From: Bolinopsis microptera
Taxonomy: Eukaryota > Ctenophora > Tentaculata > Lobata > Bolinopsidae
Reading direction: 5' to 3'
Length of the DNA: 64,000 bases
Assembly: GCF_026151205.1 (NCBI RefSeq)
Contig: NC_087084.1
Span: forward strand, 7,427,394-7,491,393
The position numbers were made by a program, and so were the translations under genes. This document shows, piece by piece, positions 22,701-34,446 of this stretch. The notes beneath the pieces were generated by a model. That model saw only the letters and a list, made by a program, of their open reading frames with translations. It made no database searches and was not told where the DNA came from. How positions within the stretch are numbered: position 1 is the first letter of the stretch; each line of letters opens with the position of its first letter.

Positions 22701-23204
22701 ATGGTCTTCCTCCAGGATCAGGTTATCTTCAGTACGCCCCACATAAATAAACTCAAATTATTGTTCAGCAGTGGAAGAGTCTGAGTGAGTGAGTGGCACA
22801 AAAAATATTTATTTGCCATATTTATTGTTATTTGTCTCGAATCCCAGTTCTTACACCCAATATTTCATGACTCACATAATGTAATCTTAGATCACATACG
22901 GCAATTCTACAAATTTGATTACAAATTTGATTACAAATTTGATTATAACTTAACGTAATTCCTTTTGCAAAGTTGCTTGGTCGGCCACGTTCGTGGAAAC
23001 TAAAAACTTAGTCATATCAAGCTGTCCCCTTATTTAGAGAAATCCCTCCGCATGCAGCCAGATCAAACTCCTCCGCATGCATTCAGATCAGGCGTGATGG
23101 TTGGCCCCAGTAAACCAGTATATGTGACCACTGAAAGATTATACAAACAATTATGCTTGCATGCAGTAACATCAGGTTGCCCCCAGTAAACCAGTATGAA
23201 GTTG

Positions 23205-23302
23205 GGGGAGGGGCTGGATGGTAAGACAAAGGAAAAAAAGGGGGGTTGCCGGGGGAGGCGGCCAGGGGGACTGGGGAGGTGGAGAAGGGGGGGGGGGGGG
23301 AA
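23205..23302 (+). repeat. G-rich tract, potential quadruplex
   Basis: At least eight separate G-runs of four or more lie in about 95 bases, ending in a run of fourteen or so G. It meets the usual spacing for G-quadruplex formation on the plus strand. Function unknown. Confidence 0.75.
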
Positions 23303-24486
23303 TTAATAAGTTTCGCCATGGTACTATTGCAGCTATTGTCAGCACACCCAGCAGGTCTGCAGAGCTAATTAAAATATAATTAGTTAATTGAGGTGTAATT
23401 AGAATTGTGTGCAGTGCTTGGAATTTGCAAAAGAACGTGCAGCTTCTTAGGTACCTATAACGCTAATTATAATTCTCCGTGTATTAGTTATTTTCATGCG
23501 GTGAAAATATGTAAAAAATCTCTGTTTTTTCGATTTTCGGCTGTTAATTCTTTTTTAATTGTGCGGCGGAGAAATTTGTCATTTAAACAATTCTGTGCTA
23601 AATACCGTTTTATTCAGTTCTTTGAATTCTGTTTTTTAAAGTACTGCAGATAATTCGTCCTGGCTCATGTCAGTCGTCACCAAATCATGGTGGCCAGCTC
23701 TTTTTAAAACTCATTTTAACGTATTAGTACGTAATATAAATAGGACATTATTTCTGAAACACCCTGTTTAAAGATATCCGTAAGTCAACACACATTAGGT
23801 TGTTTATCAAGTTAGGTTGACGAATAAACTTGCTGCTGCAAAGTTCCGCGGGGCTCGTCTAGGATACGGGACAAATTCAACCTCCCTCCCTATCCCAGAG
23901 AAGTGAACACCTCACTATTATAGTAACGGGTGTTTGTCACATCATAATATTATATTATATAAGCTCCAACTGTCGATTATGCAGCTCCACTGATTATTCG
24001 GAAGTTTGCACCATAATTTAGAGCTCCAGACTAACACCCCAGGACTGTGATCATACCCACTTTGGCATAAACAACATGCTTTATCTATAACATTATATCA
24101 CATAATATATAACATTATGTGTATAACATAATATATATATATTATATTATATGTAATGTTATATACTGTCCACCATTACAAGGTTGTGCTTCATGTGATA
24201 ATGACAAGTGCCTTGAGTTGTTGTTGAGGACATTGCACTTGTTTCAAGCCCAGTCCTTGTAGAAACATAACTTATACTGGGCTATCATTATACAGTCTTT
24301 AACTGCTCAACATTGTGCTCAACAGTTAACAGTGTGTTCAACATTCAGCATTGCAGGGTTATATACTCTTAATCTAACAAAGGTTAATTACTGCGTTGAG
24401 TGATGCACCTGTCCTAGCTAATTCCTTGTTTTGTTATTGTACACACTATCTATTCAGCGCTGAACAATGCCTTTTTTATGGATCGT

Positions 24487-24489
<3 letters not shown>

Positions 24490-24522
<33 letters not shown>

Positions 24523-24552
24523 TCTCTCCATCTCTCTCCTTCTCTCTCTTCT
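24490..24552. repeat. (CT)n microsatellite
   Basis: An almost pure TC dinucleotide run continues as a CTTCT-rich pyrimidine tract to about 24563. It is directly followed by a short open frame ending in a stop at 24627, which has no usable acceptor. Confidence 0.9.
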
Positions 24553-25150
24553 TCTCTTCTTCTGACGAAGAATTAATGAAGCCGGAGAAGGTCCATCAGA
24601 TGTTTAAGGAAGCAAATAGACCTAGTTAATAGTGATGAAATATGAACAGTGAAGAGTTCAGTCAATTTACTTGCAAAATCGTTATTTGAGTATTTGGGAG
24701 AAGGAAATTGATCCTGTAAATCCAGGAATACAGTAAATAGAAACTTAGAAGCACATAGAGAAGCCTCTGTAATTTCTTGTAATTTTACTGTAATTTGACT
24801 GTAACGATTACGCGGGTTTTATAACCTTAATTGTGTAAACTCCTGTAGACTTGTAGAGATAAGAGGTTAACTAATTTGCAACCTTATGATCAGCTGCTCG
24901 TTACTTGTAGCAATATAACTTTGCGGAGGGCGGTTACCAGTAGCAATATAACTTTGCAGGCTTCCTCCGTACTCCCTCAGGAGCTTTTTAGGTTTCCTGA
25001 TTTCCGGCCAACTATCAAGTATCTTTTGTGTATATCCGGTTATTAAGTGCGCGTGTGTGTCTGTGTAGATTAGACTTTAATGTATCTTTTCCGTTATTTG
25101 CTGCTTTATTTCTTATCATCCGTATCTCAATGTTTTATTTTTGATTTTAG

Positions 25151-25266
25151 TTGTACTGGGTAGTCACCCTGAAGCTGACCAGGAATTACTACTACCCACT
25201 AAAGCCGCATTGGGCGGAGCGCACGTCATAGCAGTACTTTTATTGGAGTCCACGAACTTAAGATAA
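25151..25266 (+). CDS. Possible orphan terminal exon, unknown protein
   Basis: After a good pyrimidine-AG acceptor (TTTTTGATTTTAG), a frame entering in phase 1 reads about 37 residues (VLGSHPEADQELLLPT...AALGGAHVIAVLLLEST) to a TAA stop. Its composition is protein-like. No upstream exon with matching phase was found and the opposite strand is also open, so this is only a candidate. Confidence 0.2.
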
Positions 25267-25862
25267 AGACTCAAGACGTGAAGGGCATAATATGGTGGTA
25301 GTGGTTGAGGTAGTGGTAGAGGACATATATTGGTGGTGAAGGTGGCAGTCCCATTTATTTTCATATTTACAGTTCGTACGTATTACTATTATTCCTGCAG
25401 AGCTACATACTGTAACTTGGGTATTACTTCAACAAATCCAAGGTTGCCAGGAAACCAGCTACATTTATGTTTATAGAGTCCTTTGTACAGAGCCCAGAGG
25501 GCTACACAGTACACTCCAACTGAGAGAAACACAATATTACTTTACAACTTAAGAAATATCTTTTCATTTCTTATATTAGTCTCTGCCTCACGCACATGCT
25601 CGGATAATGTGTTGATTTGAATATTATGATCATAATATTATATCAGTACTGCTTTATTCGTTTCAACATATTAGGACGAGTAGTTTGTGCTTGCTAAAGC
25701 GATGGTTCAGATCGCTGAGAGAATTGAATCCCCGCCATGGCTCTATTTGCAGATTTTTCCGATTAATCTGTAAATTCTAATATCATCACAATCAGGATGA
25801 CCAGATGCCTGATCACACCTGGAATTTTAAATTGTTCCACTTTACTTTGCAAATTCTATGTT

Positions 25863-25977
25863 ATATCCGGATAGAAACATTATTTATGAGTCGCATAATT
25901 GTTATGATGTTTCTGATGACAATTTTTGATGATTCCGTATATGCGACAGGGCAAATTCTCTTTTCAGGTTGAGGAAA
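25863..25977 (+). repeat. Dispersed repeat B, copy 3
   Basis: The fullest of the three copies, from ATATCCGGATAGAAACAT to TGCGACAGGG..TTTTCAGG. Confidence 0.65.
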
Positions 25978-28370
25978 TTGTTCATTCTGAATTCTAATCA
26001 GGCTAATCAGGTCCGCACGCCTGGAACTTCAAATATTTCCTTTTTGCTTTGGCTACGCTATATTGTTAAAACTTGAATAACTTCTCCTGTTTAATATCCA
26101 ACATGCCAAGAATTTGTTAAGACCTCAGTTTATTCTCAGCTATTATATATCATATCATGTATCAAGTATCAACTGTATTCCAATGTTAAAAGTGAAGACA
26201 GGAATTCCCGAGGTTTTCTCATTAATCACACCTTTACTACTTCTTGTTTATAATATTACTAGTTGTTAAAACTTTACTTTACTCATAGTTCACTGATCAG
26301 ACATAGTCTGTTCCTATTGTTTTTATCCACCCTTCCTGTTCATTCTACAAGTACACTTTTTTTTAAACCGTGTTTTTATTTGTAGACTTGTGATGAATTA
26401 TTTCCATTTTCATTACCGAACTGACAAGCGCGACTGCCCTTTTTCTATCCCCTGCACTCTAGACTTGAACAAGGAAGGTCTTACTGAATTCAGAATATTT
26501 AAAATTCTCAAAATGAAATTCGTCTAAAGGTCTGATAACTTGATATTACAAAGTGAGTCTCGATATAATGTATATATTGGAGAGTACTAGTACATGACAG
26601 ATACAGAACTTAAGTGTTTCGTAAGAATTAGTATTCCGAATAATATGGAAATTAACATAAATATATATTACCATACCTCCCCATGCTAAATAAGGCCATA
26701 TCAGTCCTCTGAATACATTGTACTCATCCTCAAAACACAATTCTGGAAGTGGGCGACTAGAAGTGTAACTATGGTAACTAAAACGTCTCATCCTATAAAC
26801 GTTTGTATTTTGTCATAATACGTTTAGCGTAGGAATTTAAGATTTATGTGTTTATTTTTCCGCTCTTTGAGTGGTACGTGCTTTATGAAATATATCTTTA
26901 CGCAGCTGCAACATATGAAGATGTTGCAGAACTTTAGCAACATTTTAATAAATGTTGTTAAAATGAGTATATACAATATAACTAGCAAAAGCCTACAAAT
27001 GTTTTAACTAAAATGAAAATGTAACTTGTAATATCGTGAGAAATAAACAAACGCTAAAGAATCACGTTGAAATAATCCACATTCCCCATCATCACAAAGT
27101 GGGAACAGTTAATAAACTAGGAATTACACATCTTAACATAATATTTAAACACATATGGAAAGTATAAGTATGGCACATTCATCGCACTTCTGACTGAATC
27201 GACTAAATGAATAAAAGTTCCTTACATCACTTTCTCACTTTCCAAGTGTATCTAATCCAATATCCCTCACTTACAATAGAAGAATAGACTGAGATAACCG
27301 TGTTGATAGCCGGATTTCTGCGTTTGATGAGTGCTGGCTGCCACAACTGCCACAAGTTAATAGCCTTTACATCATTTGCGTACTGTAAAATATTGGAGTG
27401 GTATGTTAGGGCATTGTCTGCATGTTCCTCTCGGTAATGCGTTTCCCCATGATTGCTGTTGATTTGTTGCCGTCCCTCACAGCTTTGCAGTGTTTCCAGG
27501 CTCTATTTCTTTTGAACCTGTCAGTAGGTCTCCTGGTAAACCTAGCATTTTAGTTGTTACCACACGATTACACATTTTAGTTGGTAGCGGATGTTTTTGC
27601 AGGATCTGTCGCACTGGAATTTATTTTTGTATGGAATTTTTACTTAATAAGTATATATTTTATTGTTTTGCTAAAATTATTTAATATATTTTGAAATCAT
27701 CAAACCTTTTAAAAGTTTGGTTACGTGTAAAATGATTTGACATTTCGCGAGTGCGGTCAGGAACAGGTGAGGTCCACAAAATAAGGGTATCAAAAGGTTT
27801 AAAAAGGTTTAAAAAGAACCTGCCAAACTGGCAACCTGCCAAAGCCCACGGTGCGCTGGTGTGAGAGGGGTAATTCCGAATATTTGCCACTATCCAAGCT
27901 CTGTCGTGTTTTTGTATAAGGCCACCATGACTGGCTGTCACCACTTACAGGTGTATAATAGAGGTCAGACTTTCTTTTGTCTTTATATTTTATTTGTGAT
28001 TCCCATTTTGTACTATCTGCTTTGAGTCAAATTTTATCAAGGTGCACATTTTTCTAGTTCTCTCCACGTTCAATCTCTTAGATTTGCAGGTATCCTGATT
28101 TATGTCACTATCAATACATAGTACATAATGTCTGTTAAGCTCTATTCGGGGGAAAGGAACGGGTATATCGGGGTTTTACTGTAGTACGCTGTTAAATATT
28201 TTACTATTTCTAGATAAGTAGATAACCAAACCCCGGTATTATACGTACAACCTTGTGTAAAACATTATGCCATGTTTAAAACCTTTTGTCCAAAACATTA
28301 CTTATGAAATGACCATCACTTGGTGAACAAATTTACCATATCTGCTCTATGAAAGTATGAAGTTACCGTC

Positions 28371-28413
28371 AATTGAAAAAAAAACAGAGCCAATATATTT
28401 AAGCCTTTACCAC
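28371..28413. repeat. Left copy of a ~45-bp direct repeat flanking the foldback
   Basis: TTGAAAAAAAAACAGAG(C)CAATATATTTAAGCCTT is repeated in the same orientation at about 31131-31175, just outside the other end of the element. The copies differ at a few sites. The TTAA target duplications lie inside this pair, so it is a separate, older duplication or part of a larger nested element. Confidence 0.7.
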
Positions 28414-28422
28414 GTGCTTTAA

Positions 28423-31089
28423 CCCATTAGGGACGATAGGGTCGTTTACGACCCACCTTTTCTAGAGGCTATAGAGGACAAACCAAAATACTAAACGCCA
28501 CGAATCTTTCGCACATATGCTCAAAATTTATTGGGCTACAATATTGACTTTCCAGTCGAGACCCAATTAATCACTAACAATTAAATAATTAGACTAATTA
28601 GTCGTCATAATTGGAAAATATTTAACTTAACTTCTTGCCTTGATTGGGACATTAAAACTTTATGTAGGCTTATTTTTTTGAAAACAAAATAGTTGCGGGC
28701 AACGATTTCCTTGGCACAAATGAAAAGCCCGTGATAATCAAATGTTCACAAACAGAGCTAGACGCTGTTTACTAACTGCGGTCGCATACGACCCACTCGT
28801 CCGGGTCGCAAACGACCCATCACGGTTTTTCGGCTATTACTTCTGAAACAAAGACGTTAGGATAAAATAAAAACTGTAGCATAAGTTAAAAACGTATGGT
28901 CAATACTGTGTGACTCTAACTTTTCAAAAATAGAGAATTTGGGTCATTAACGACCCACTCGGCTCACTTGCTTATTACTACATTTGTCCATGTAACTTCT
29001 TGAATTCAGCCTAAAACATGACATCATAAGTGCAAAATCGCCTCTCAGCAAGTGATTATCATCATAAACTGCGAAAAATCGGTTAAATGGGTCATTAGCG
29101 ACCCACTAGGACCACAAAATTGATTAATTAAATATAATGTTGTCAAACTTTTACAAATATTAGTATAAAAACATATTATATCTTGGTCATTACTCCTGTA
29201 CGTTGATTTAACTTCTTAAATCGATCAACTGGGTCAATAACGACCCACTCGGAAGTTGAACCACTTCATTAATTATCAGTATCATGCTGTTCCACCATCA
29301 AGAAAGACACTCGTAGGTCTTAATTCCACACAAACCACGGTGGCTGACAACTAGTCCTTCTGAGATCCAGGGCCAACTGAAGGGCAGTCATCACTCATCA
29401 AAGAGCTGCGAGGATAACACGACTGCATATGCCTGGAGTTGCGTCCTGACTATGGTGCGTGGAAATCTGTACCGAAAGGACCGTGGCCGTGTCGCAAAAG
29501 AAAAGGAGATCGGCCCTCGTTCCTAACTTGCTAGGTAATAGCCATGCTGTTGTTGTTGCTTATTAGATTCTGTTACCTTTTTCGTCAATTTCGAATCTTG
29601 GTAAACGACCTGCTACAACTCACCGCTTGAGACCCAGGGTCCCACGGTGATCAGATCATGTCACTCAAGAAAAATCCCCTGAACGAAGTTTACGAGATAT
29701 CCTGTATCCTTGGGTAAATACTGAAAGAAGAGCGGTCAAATTGCATATTCTAATCCAACATGCCAATCTGTTTGACATTCCTAGAAAGTACAAGAATAAC
29801 TAAACAACTGCTGCATTCAGATGGCTAAATCTACAGCTCTGTGAAGAAGGACAAGGAAAAAGCCCCCCCCCCCCCCCATCTGGCTGGCGGTGCTGCAACC
29901 TGCAATCTCTCAGACAACTACTTCGTTGTGGGTAACAACCCCGCAACAACGAGGCAGCTTTCAAAACGAAACCAAGTATTACGTAATCGGCCGAGAGGGA
30001 GGGGGGTTTCCAAATAATTACGCTAGTGTAATTTTGACATAATAGCTATGTGGTGAGGGGCGGGGGGCGGGGCTAAAAATTGTCCAATAAGTGATTACGT
30101 AATATTATGTCAATGTGAACGGCCCCTAAGAAGTAAAGAAAGGCAGCTGCGAAATGAGTAGATGCAGCCATCTGAAATCTGAATCCAGCAGTTGTATAGT
30201 TCTTCTTGGACTTTTTAGGAATCGGGAAAAGATAGGCATGTTGTTTGTTGTCTCACGACATTACGGTCGTGTACTAACAGCTGATAAACTCACCTACCTA
30301 TCAATCCAATTCTGTCCATTATTCGTCAGTGATTGGGTGACGTGATCTACAGATCACCTTGAGACTCCAGATCTCAGGAGGGCTAGTGGTCATCCACCCG
30401 TGGTTTGCGTGGAATTAAGACCTACAAGTGTCTTTCTTGATGGTGGAACAGCATGATACTGATAATTAATGACGTGGTTCAACTTCCGAGTGGGTCGTTA
30501 TTGACCCAGTTGATCGATTTTAAAAGTTAAATCAACGTACAGGAGTAATGACCAAGATATAACATGTTTTTATACTAATATTTGTAATAGTTTGACAACA
30601 TTATATTTAATTAATCAATTTTGTGGTCCTGGTGGGTCGCTAATGACCCATCTAACCGATTTTTCGCAGTTTATGATGACAATCACTTGCTGAGAGGCGA
30701 GTTTGCACTTATGATGTCATGTTTTAGGCTGAATTCAAGAAGTTACATGGACAAATGTAGTAATAAGCAAGTGAGCCGAGTGGGTCGTTAATGACCCAAA
30801 TTCTCTATTTTTGAAAAGTTAGAGTCAGACAGTATTGACCATATGTTTTTAACTTATGCTACAGTTTTTATTTTATCCTAACGTCTCTGTTTCAGAAGTA
30901 ATAGCCGAAAAACCGTGATGGGTCGTTTGCGACCCGGACGAGTGGGTCGTGTGCGACCATAGCTGTATCTTTTAAAGTAAACGAGATACAGATTAGCTTA
31001 TTTGGATATCTCATTTTTGCTGTAATGTGACCTAGTGTGTTAAACGGCATCAAAATCGGCAAACTTTAAAACTCGTCGTCCCTAATGGG
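28423..31089. mobile_element. 2.7-kb piggyBac-like foldback element with phased palindromes
   Basis: The element is bounded by TTAA on both sides (28419-28422, 31090-31093) and ends CCCATTAGGGACGA / TCGTCCCTAATGGG; a TTAA target plus CCC..GGG ends is the piggyBac signature. Inverted arms of about 590 bases (28781-29368 and 30369-30957) are highly similar by eye; the outer few hundred bases of the two sides differ. Near-palindromic GGGTCGTTAACGACCCA-type motifs stand at 28439, 28779, 28803, 28941, 29089 and 29231 and, mirrored, at 30492, 30634, 30782, 30920 and 30944, with 138-148 base spacing in the inner set. The centre (29369-30368) has no recognisable transposase and includes a C-run near 29863. 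I infer a non-autonomous derivative. Confidence 0.75.
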
Positions 31090-31130
31090 TTAAAAACCTT
31101 TATCATCTGCTTTATGATAAGTTAACGTCG

Positions 31131-31175
31131 CTTGAAAAAAAAACAGAGACAATATATTTAAGCCTTCACCATGAC
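31131..31175. repeat. Right copy of the ~45-bp direct repeat flanking the foldback
   Basis: Partner of 28371-28413, in the same orientation (GAAAAAAAAACAGAGACAAT then ATATTTAAGCCTTCACCA). Confidence 0.7.
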
Positions 31176-31499
31176 GTGTTTTTTATTTGATCTGCTCTAA
31201 TTGGGATGATTTATCTATCATCAACCAGACTTAAAGATTTGATTGTAGTACTTTCTGCAACATTACATTTCATTTACGTGTAGTGTTGCCAGATCTCAGA
31301 TCCTTTTTAAGTTACGGAGTTTTATATTAACAGGAAGCGATGTAACAGATTTAATGTTGGGGTGGCAAGTCCACATTCATCGCAGACCGCTAGTTTGACT
31401 GCCTCTTAACATGATAGCTGTGTAGGGTTACTATTAAGCTATTAGTATGCCACTTATTGTTAACATTATCAATAGGTCACTATTGCCACAAAAGCACCA

Positions 31500-31612
31500 T
31501 TACCAGTACTTCTAAATATATTGTTACCACCATTACCACTGTTACGGGTTACCATTACCAGTACTTCTAAATCTATTGTTACCACCATTACCACTGTTAC
31601 GGGTTACCACGA
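31500..31612. repeat. 55-bp tandem duplication
   Basis: TACCAGTACTTCTAAAT..TTGTTACCACCATTACC..GTTACGGGTTACCA is present twice with a single clear difference. Confidence 0.85.
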
Positions 31613-32190
31613 TTAGGAGTACACGGGAACTGACAGTGCTAAATAAAACAGCTGCTTCTTCTCTTCTTACATGGTCTCGTATCTCCAAACATTGACACCT
31701 AACTGTACTAATTCCTTTTGTTTCATGAAACGCGATATGAGATATCACCTAAAGTGAGTCAATGTTACAAAGTAACTAGTCTTCAATTCAATCAGAGAAT
31801 TAGGAGACCTGTAAAAGAAAGGTTAGAGTTTAGAGACTCTGTAATACTGCAGTGTATTACTGGTGTCGAGTGAAGTAAACCCCTTATATATAGTACTCAT
31901 GCAGTTTACTGGTTTGTTTGTTGAATGGGCACCCTTTCTACTTCAATAGTCAATACTTTCTTGCTTATTGTTGTCAATTTATTACCTTCATATTACATTC
32001 TACCTACTACTCATTTCTCAAGATGTCCACTACATGATGTTGCTCTACCACAATGACTTATGTCCCTTAAGCGCTTTTAACTACCGTTCACCGAACCTTG
32101 ACTGCGGCTTTGTTAACAAGGTTTGGCCGGTAGAGGGTCCGCAGTAGTCCCATTACCTTAGTATTGCTGTACATCTACTATACTTACTTA

Positions 32191-33467
32191 CCTTAATTCC
32201 CAAAAATTTGGGCGACAAAAAATTTGAGCGGGCCTCTCGCCCAAATTTTTTGCAGACCAAATTAATTGCATAAATCTTTTCCGTCTGCTAAATTTTTTGC
32301 TAACCAAACTTTTGGCATTCGGCCTGTGGCCCTGAAATCTATAGAAAGATGGCTTTTTCTTCATATCCAAGTGAAATAATATTTGAAATTTTAGTTTTCT
32401 AATCTGTCATTCATGGCTTGACCAAGTAAAAAGGCTTACGGTATATTTTAAATGAATAGAAATAACTGGAATAGCTAACAGCTACTAATAAAACAAATGG
32501 CTAGAGGTACGGATAGCTAGAGATTTAAACAAGATCTGCAAATGGATTATCATCCACCGTAAAGTCTGATCTACAAGCATCAGTTATACCCGACTTCTCA
32601 AAGCCTTTTCTTATGTCATCTGGCCTCTCTTTTACATATACAAAAATTTCGTTGATCCAACGAGTGTGTACTTCACGGATCACTGTCAAGCGGGTATCAA
32701 TTTTCACATTGTCTGATGAAACTCCTCCATTGAGCTGACACACTAATATGTTTTTCGCGTACCAATCTTCGTACTTATTGCGCATGGATTTCTTAGCCAG
32801 TCCATGATAGATATGTCCAGGGGCTGTAGATGATGGGTCATATTAGCTGGAACTTTCTGTAGGATGCAGTTGTTGGCTGTCATCAGATCTTTTAGTGTCT
32901 GTGTGTGTTGGGCCCGAAACACATCTGATATCAGTAGCGCTTTCTGCTCAGGGTTGTTGATGGAGGCTCGAACTGATTCTATGTGGGTAAGAAGGATTTT
33001 CTCAAAGAACTGGACACTGGCCAAACCTTTCGACCATCTGGTGAGGCGTCATAATGATAATTGTATGTGAAAGGGGTATGATAAGATATATGCTGAGTGT
33101 AAGTAGACTTAACTATCTGATTGAGAGACTAAATATCACTATTGTATGTATATCTATCATTTTGTACTGTGCCATCATCACTGTATTTTTAGTAGTTACT
33201 GGGCAGATCGTAAATTTCATAATGTGAAACAACTCAGGCTACCACCTACATGCTTAAAATTGAAAGCAAAATGACTGGAATAATAAGGAATAATAATGAA
33301 CTAAGGCAAATATCTAACTGAAATTTTCGTGGAAAATCGTTCATTTTTCGAAGAATTTGTGCCCAAATTTTCGGTCGCCCAAATGAGTTCAAATTTTCTG
33401 CCCAAATTTTTCGGGCTCAAATAAATTGTGCTCAATATAATGGCACACAAATTTTTGGGAACTAAGG
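32191..33467. mobile_element. Internally deleted pogo-type (Tc1/mariner superfamily) transposon
   Basis: Terminal inverted repeats CCTTAATTCCCAAAAATTTG (left) and CCTTAGTTCCCAAAAATTTG (right, reversed) are flanked by TA (32189-32190, 33468-33469). Both subterminal zones carry many CCCAAATTTT motifs, probable transposase-binding repeats. At 1277 bases with only a C-terminal piece of a transposase inside, it is a non-autonomous derivative of a larger element. Confidence 0.85.
32525..33060 (-). pseudogene. pogo/CENP-B-like transposase fragment (DDE C-terminal part)
   Basis: The minus-strand reading starts LTRWSKGLASVQFFEKIL and continues KALLISDVFRAQ and KVPANMTHHLQPLDISIMDW. In a second frame it runs NKYEDWYAKNILVCQLNG, DTRLTVIREVHTRWINEI and GITDACRSDF. 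These match the DDE_1-type transposases of pogo-like elements (ISDVFRGQ, VPANMTHxxQPLD, RLTxLKPLHxxW). The N-terminal HTH and CENPB domains and the first catalytic Asp are missing, and the frame is broken between the two parts (about 32770), so it cannot act. It lies wholly inside the element 32191-33467. Confidence 0.8.
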
Positions 33468-33792
33468 TACTTTAAGTAGGAAGGCTAAGTCCACCAACTG
33501 GGTAGACGTTTAAAGGGGCCGTTTAGTGAGCTTACAACTGAACAGTTAACTGGTTTACTGGTGTCAGATGAAGTAAACCTAGTACAGTATAACTGTGATG
33601 TTGCATGCTTTTCAGCGCACCCATCAAATGGTATACTGATCATATCAATATCCACGTGCGTCCTTTGTTGTTTATCTTAATTTTTACATAATTAACATAT
33701 TATAGTTTCGAAGTTGTTGCGTTCTTTCGCGAAAATACCTTCGTAAATACACAACGAGCACGATTCACAAAATTCACAAGTTCATGCTTGAC

Positions 33793-33910
33793 ATGTGAAG
33801 AACTTGCTTCTCATTTTCCAAAACCTGCTTCTCAAATCCTAAAAATGAGAGTAGTAGATCTTGCTTATCATTTTCCAAAACCTGCTTCTCAAATCCTAAA
33901 AATGTGAGTA
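33793..33910. repeat. 58-bp tandem duplication
   Basis: CTTGCTT(C/A)TCATTTTCCAAA and CCTGCTTCTCAAATCCTAAA occur twice in a row, followed each time by GAGTAGTAG. Confidence 0.85.
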
Positions 33911-34446
33911 GTAGTGACCTACAGTGCGCAGGAAGTATATATTTTATTAATCTGAGATTTACTCTCCTTTCTTTACCATAAAATGTCTATTATATACGTG
34001 TGTTACGAGAGTAGGGCTATTTCAAGAAAATGTTTGATTTTTTCTGAATAGACTCAGTGATGACCATTTTCTAATCAGAAAATTTCTTGAAAGAATCATC
34101 AAATGAGACTCAATAGCACTACTTAATCAAATCAAATAAAGCTACACGACTTGGTACATGTAACGTGAGTAGGCCTCAAACTAACTGCTAAACGTTTGTA
34201 GGTCTACACCCGTTTAACTTTATGTGTCCGCCAGCTACTTTCAAGCACAATCGCTCTCAAAATTACGATAAGCGGCGACCTTCGGAATTTGAAACCTCCT
34301 CAAGCCTCCTCTGATTTACTTACCATTATTGATATTACTACATCGTGCCGTAGAAATAAATAATTGTTTTATCAATCATACGTTTTATCAATCATACGTT
34401 TTTTTTAATTAAAAAAAGTTTTTAATTTTTTATTTTTTTATTTTCG

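Larger units (their letters stand above)
22701..28370. other. Intergenic, no established gene
   Basis: Contents: the G-rich tract (23205-23302), a palindromic AT stretch (24080-24165), (CT)n (24490-24552), one exon-like stretch (25151-25266), dispersed repeat B (25863-25977) and a half copy of a CAGTAAAACC-type terminus (about 28140-28185). The remaining DNA shows nothing I can name. Confidence 0.5.

Noticed and set aside
24396-24629. Open frame running through the (CT)n tract, ending EELMKPEKVHQMFKEANR
   Set aside because: Most of it is microsatellite; the protein-like tail has no usable AG acceptor. Not called as a gene.
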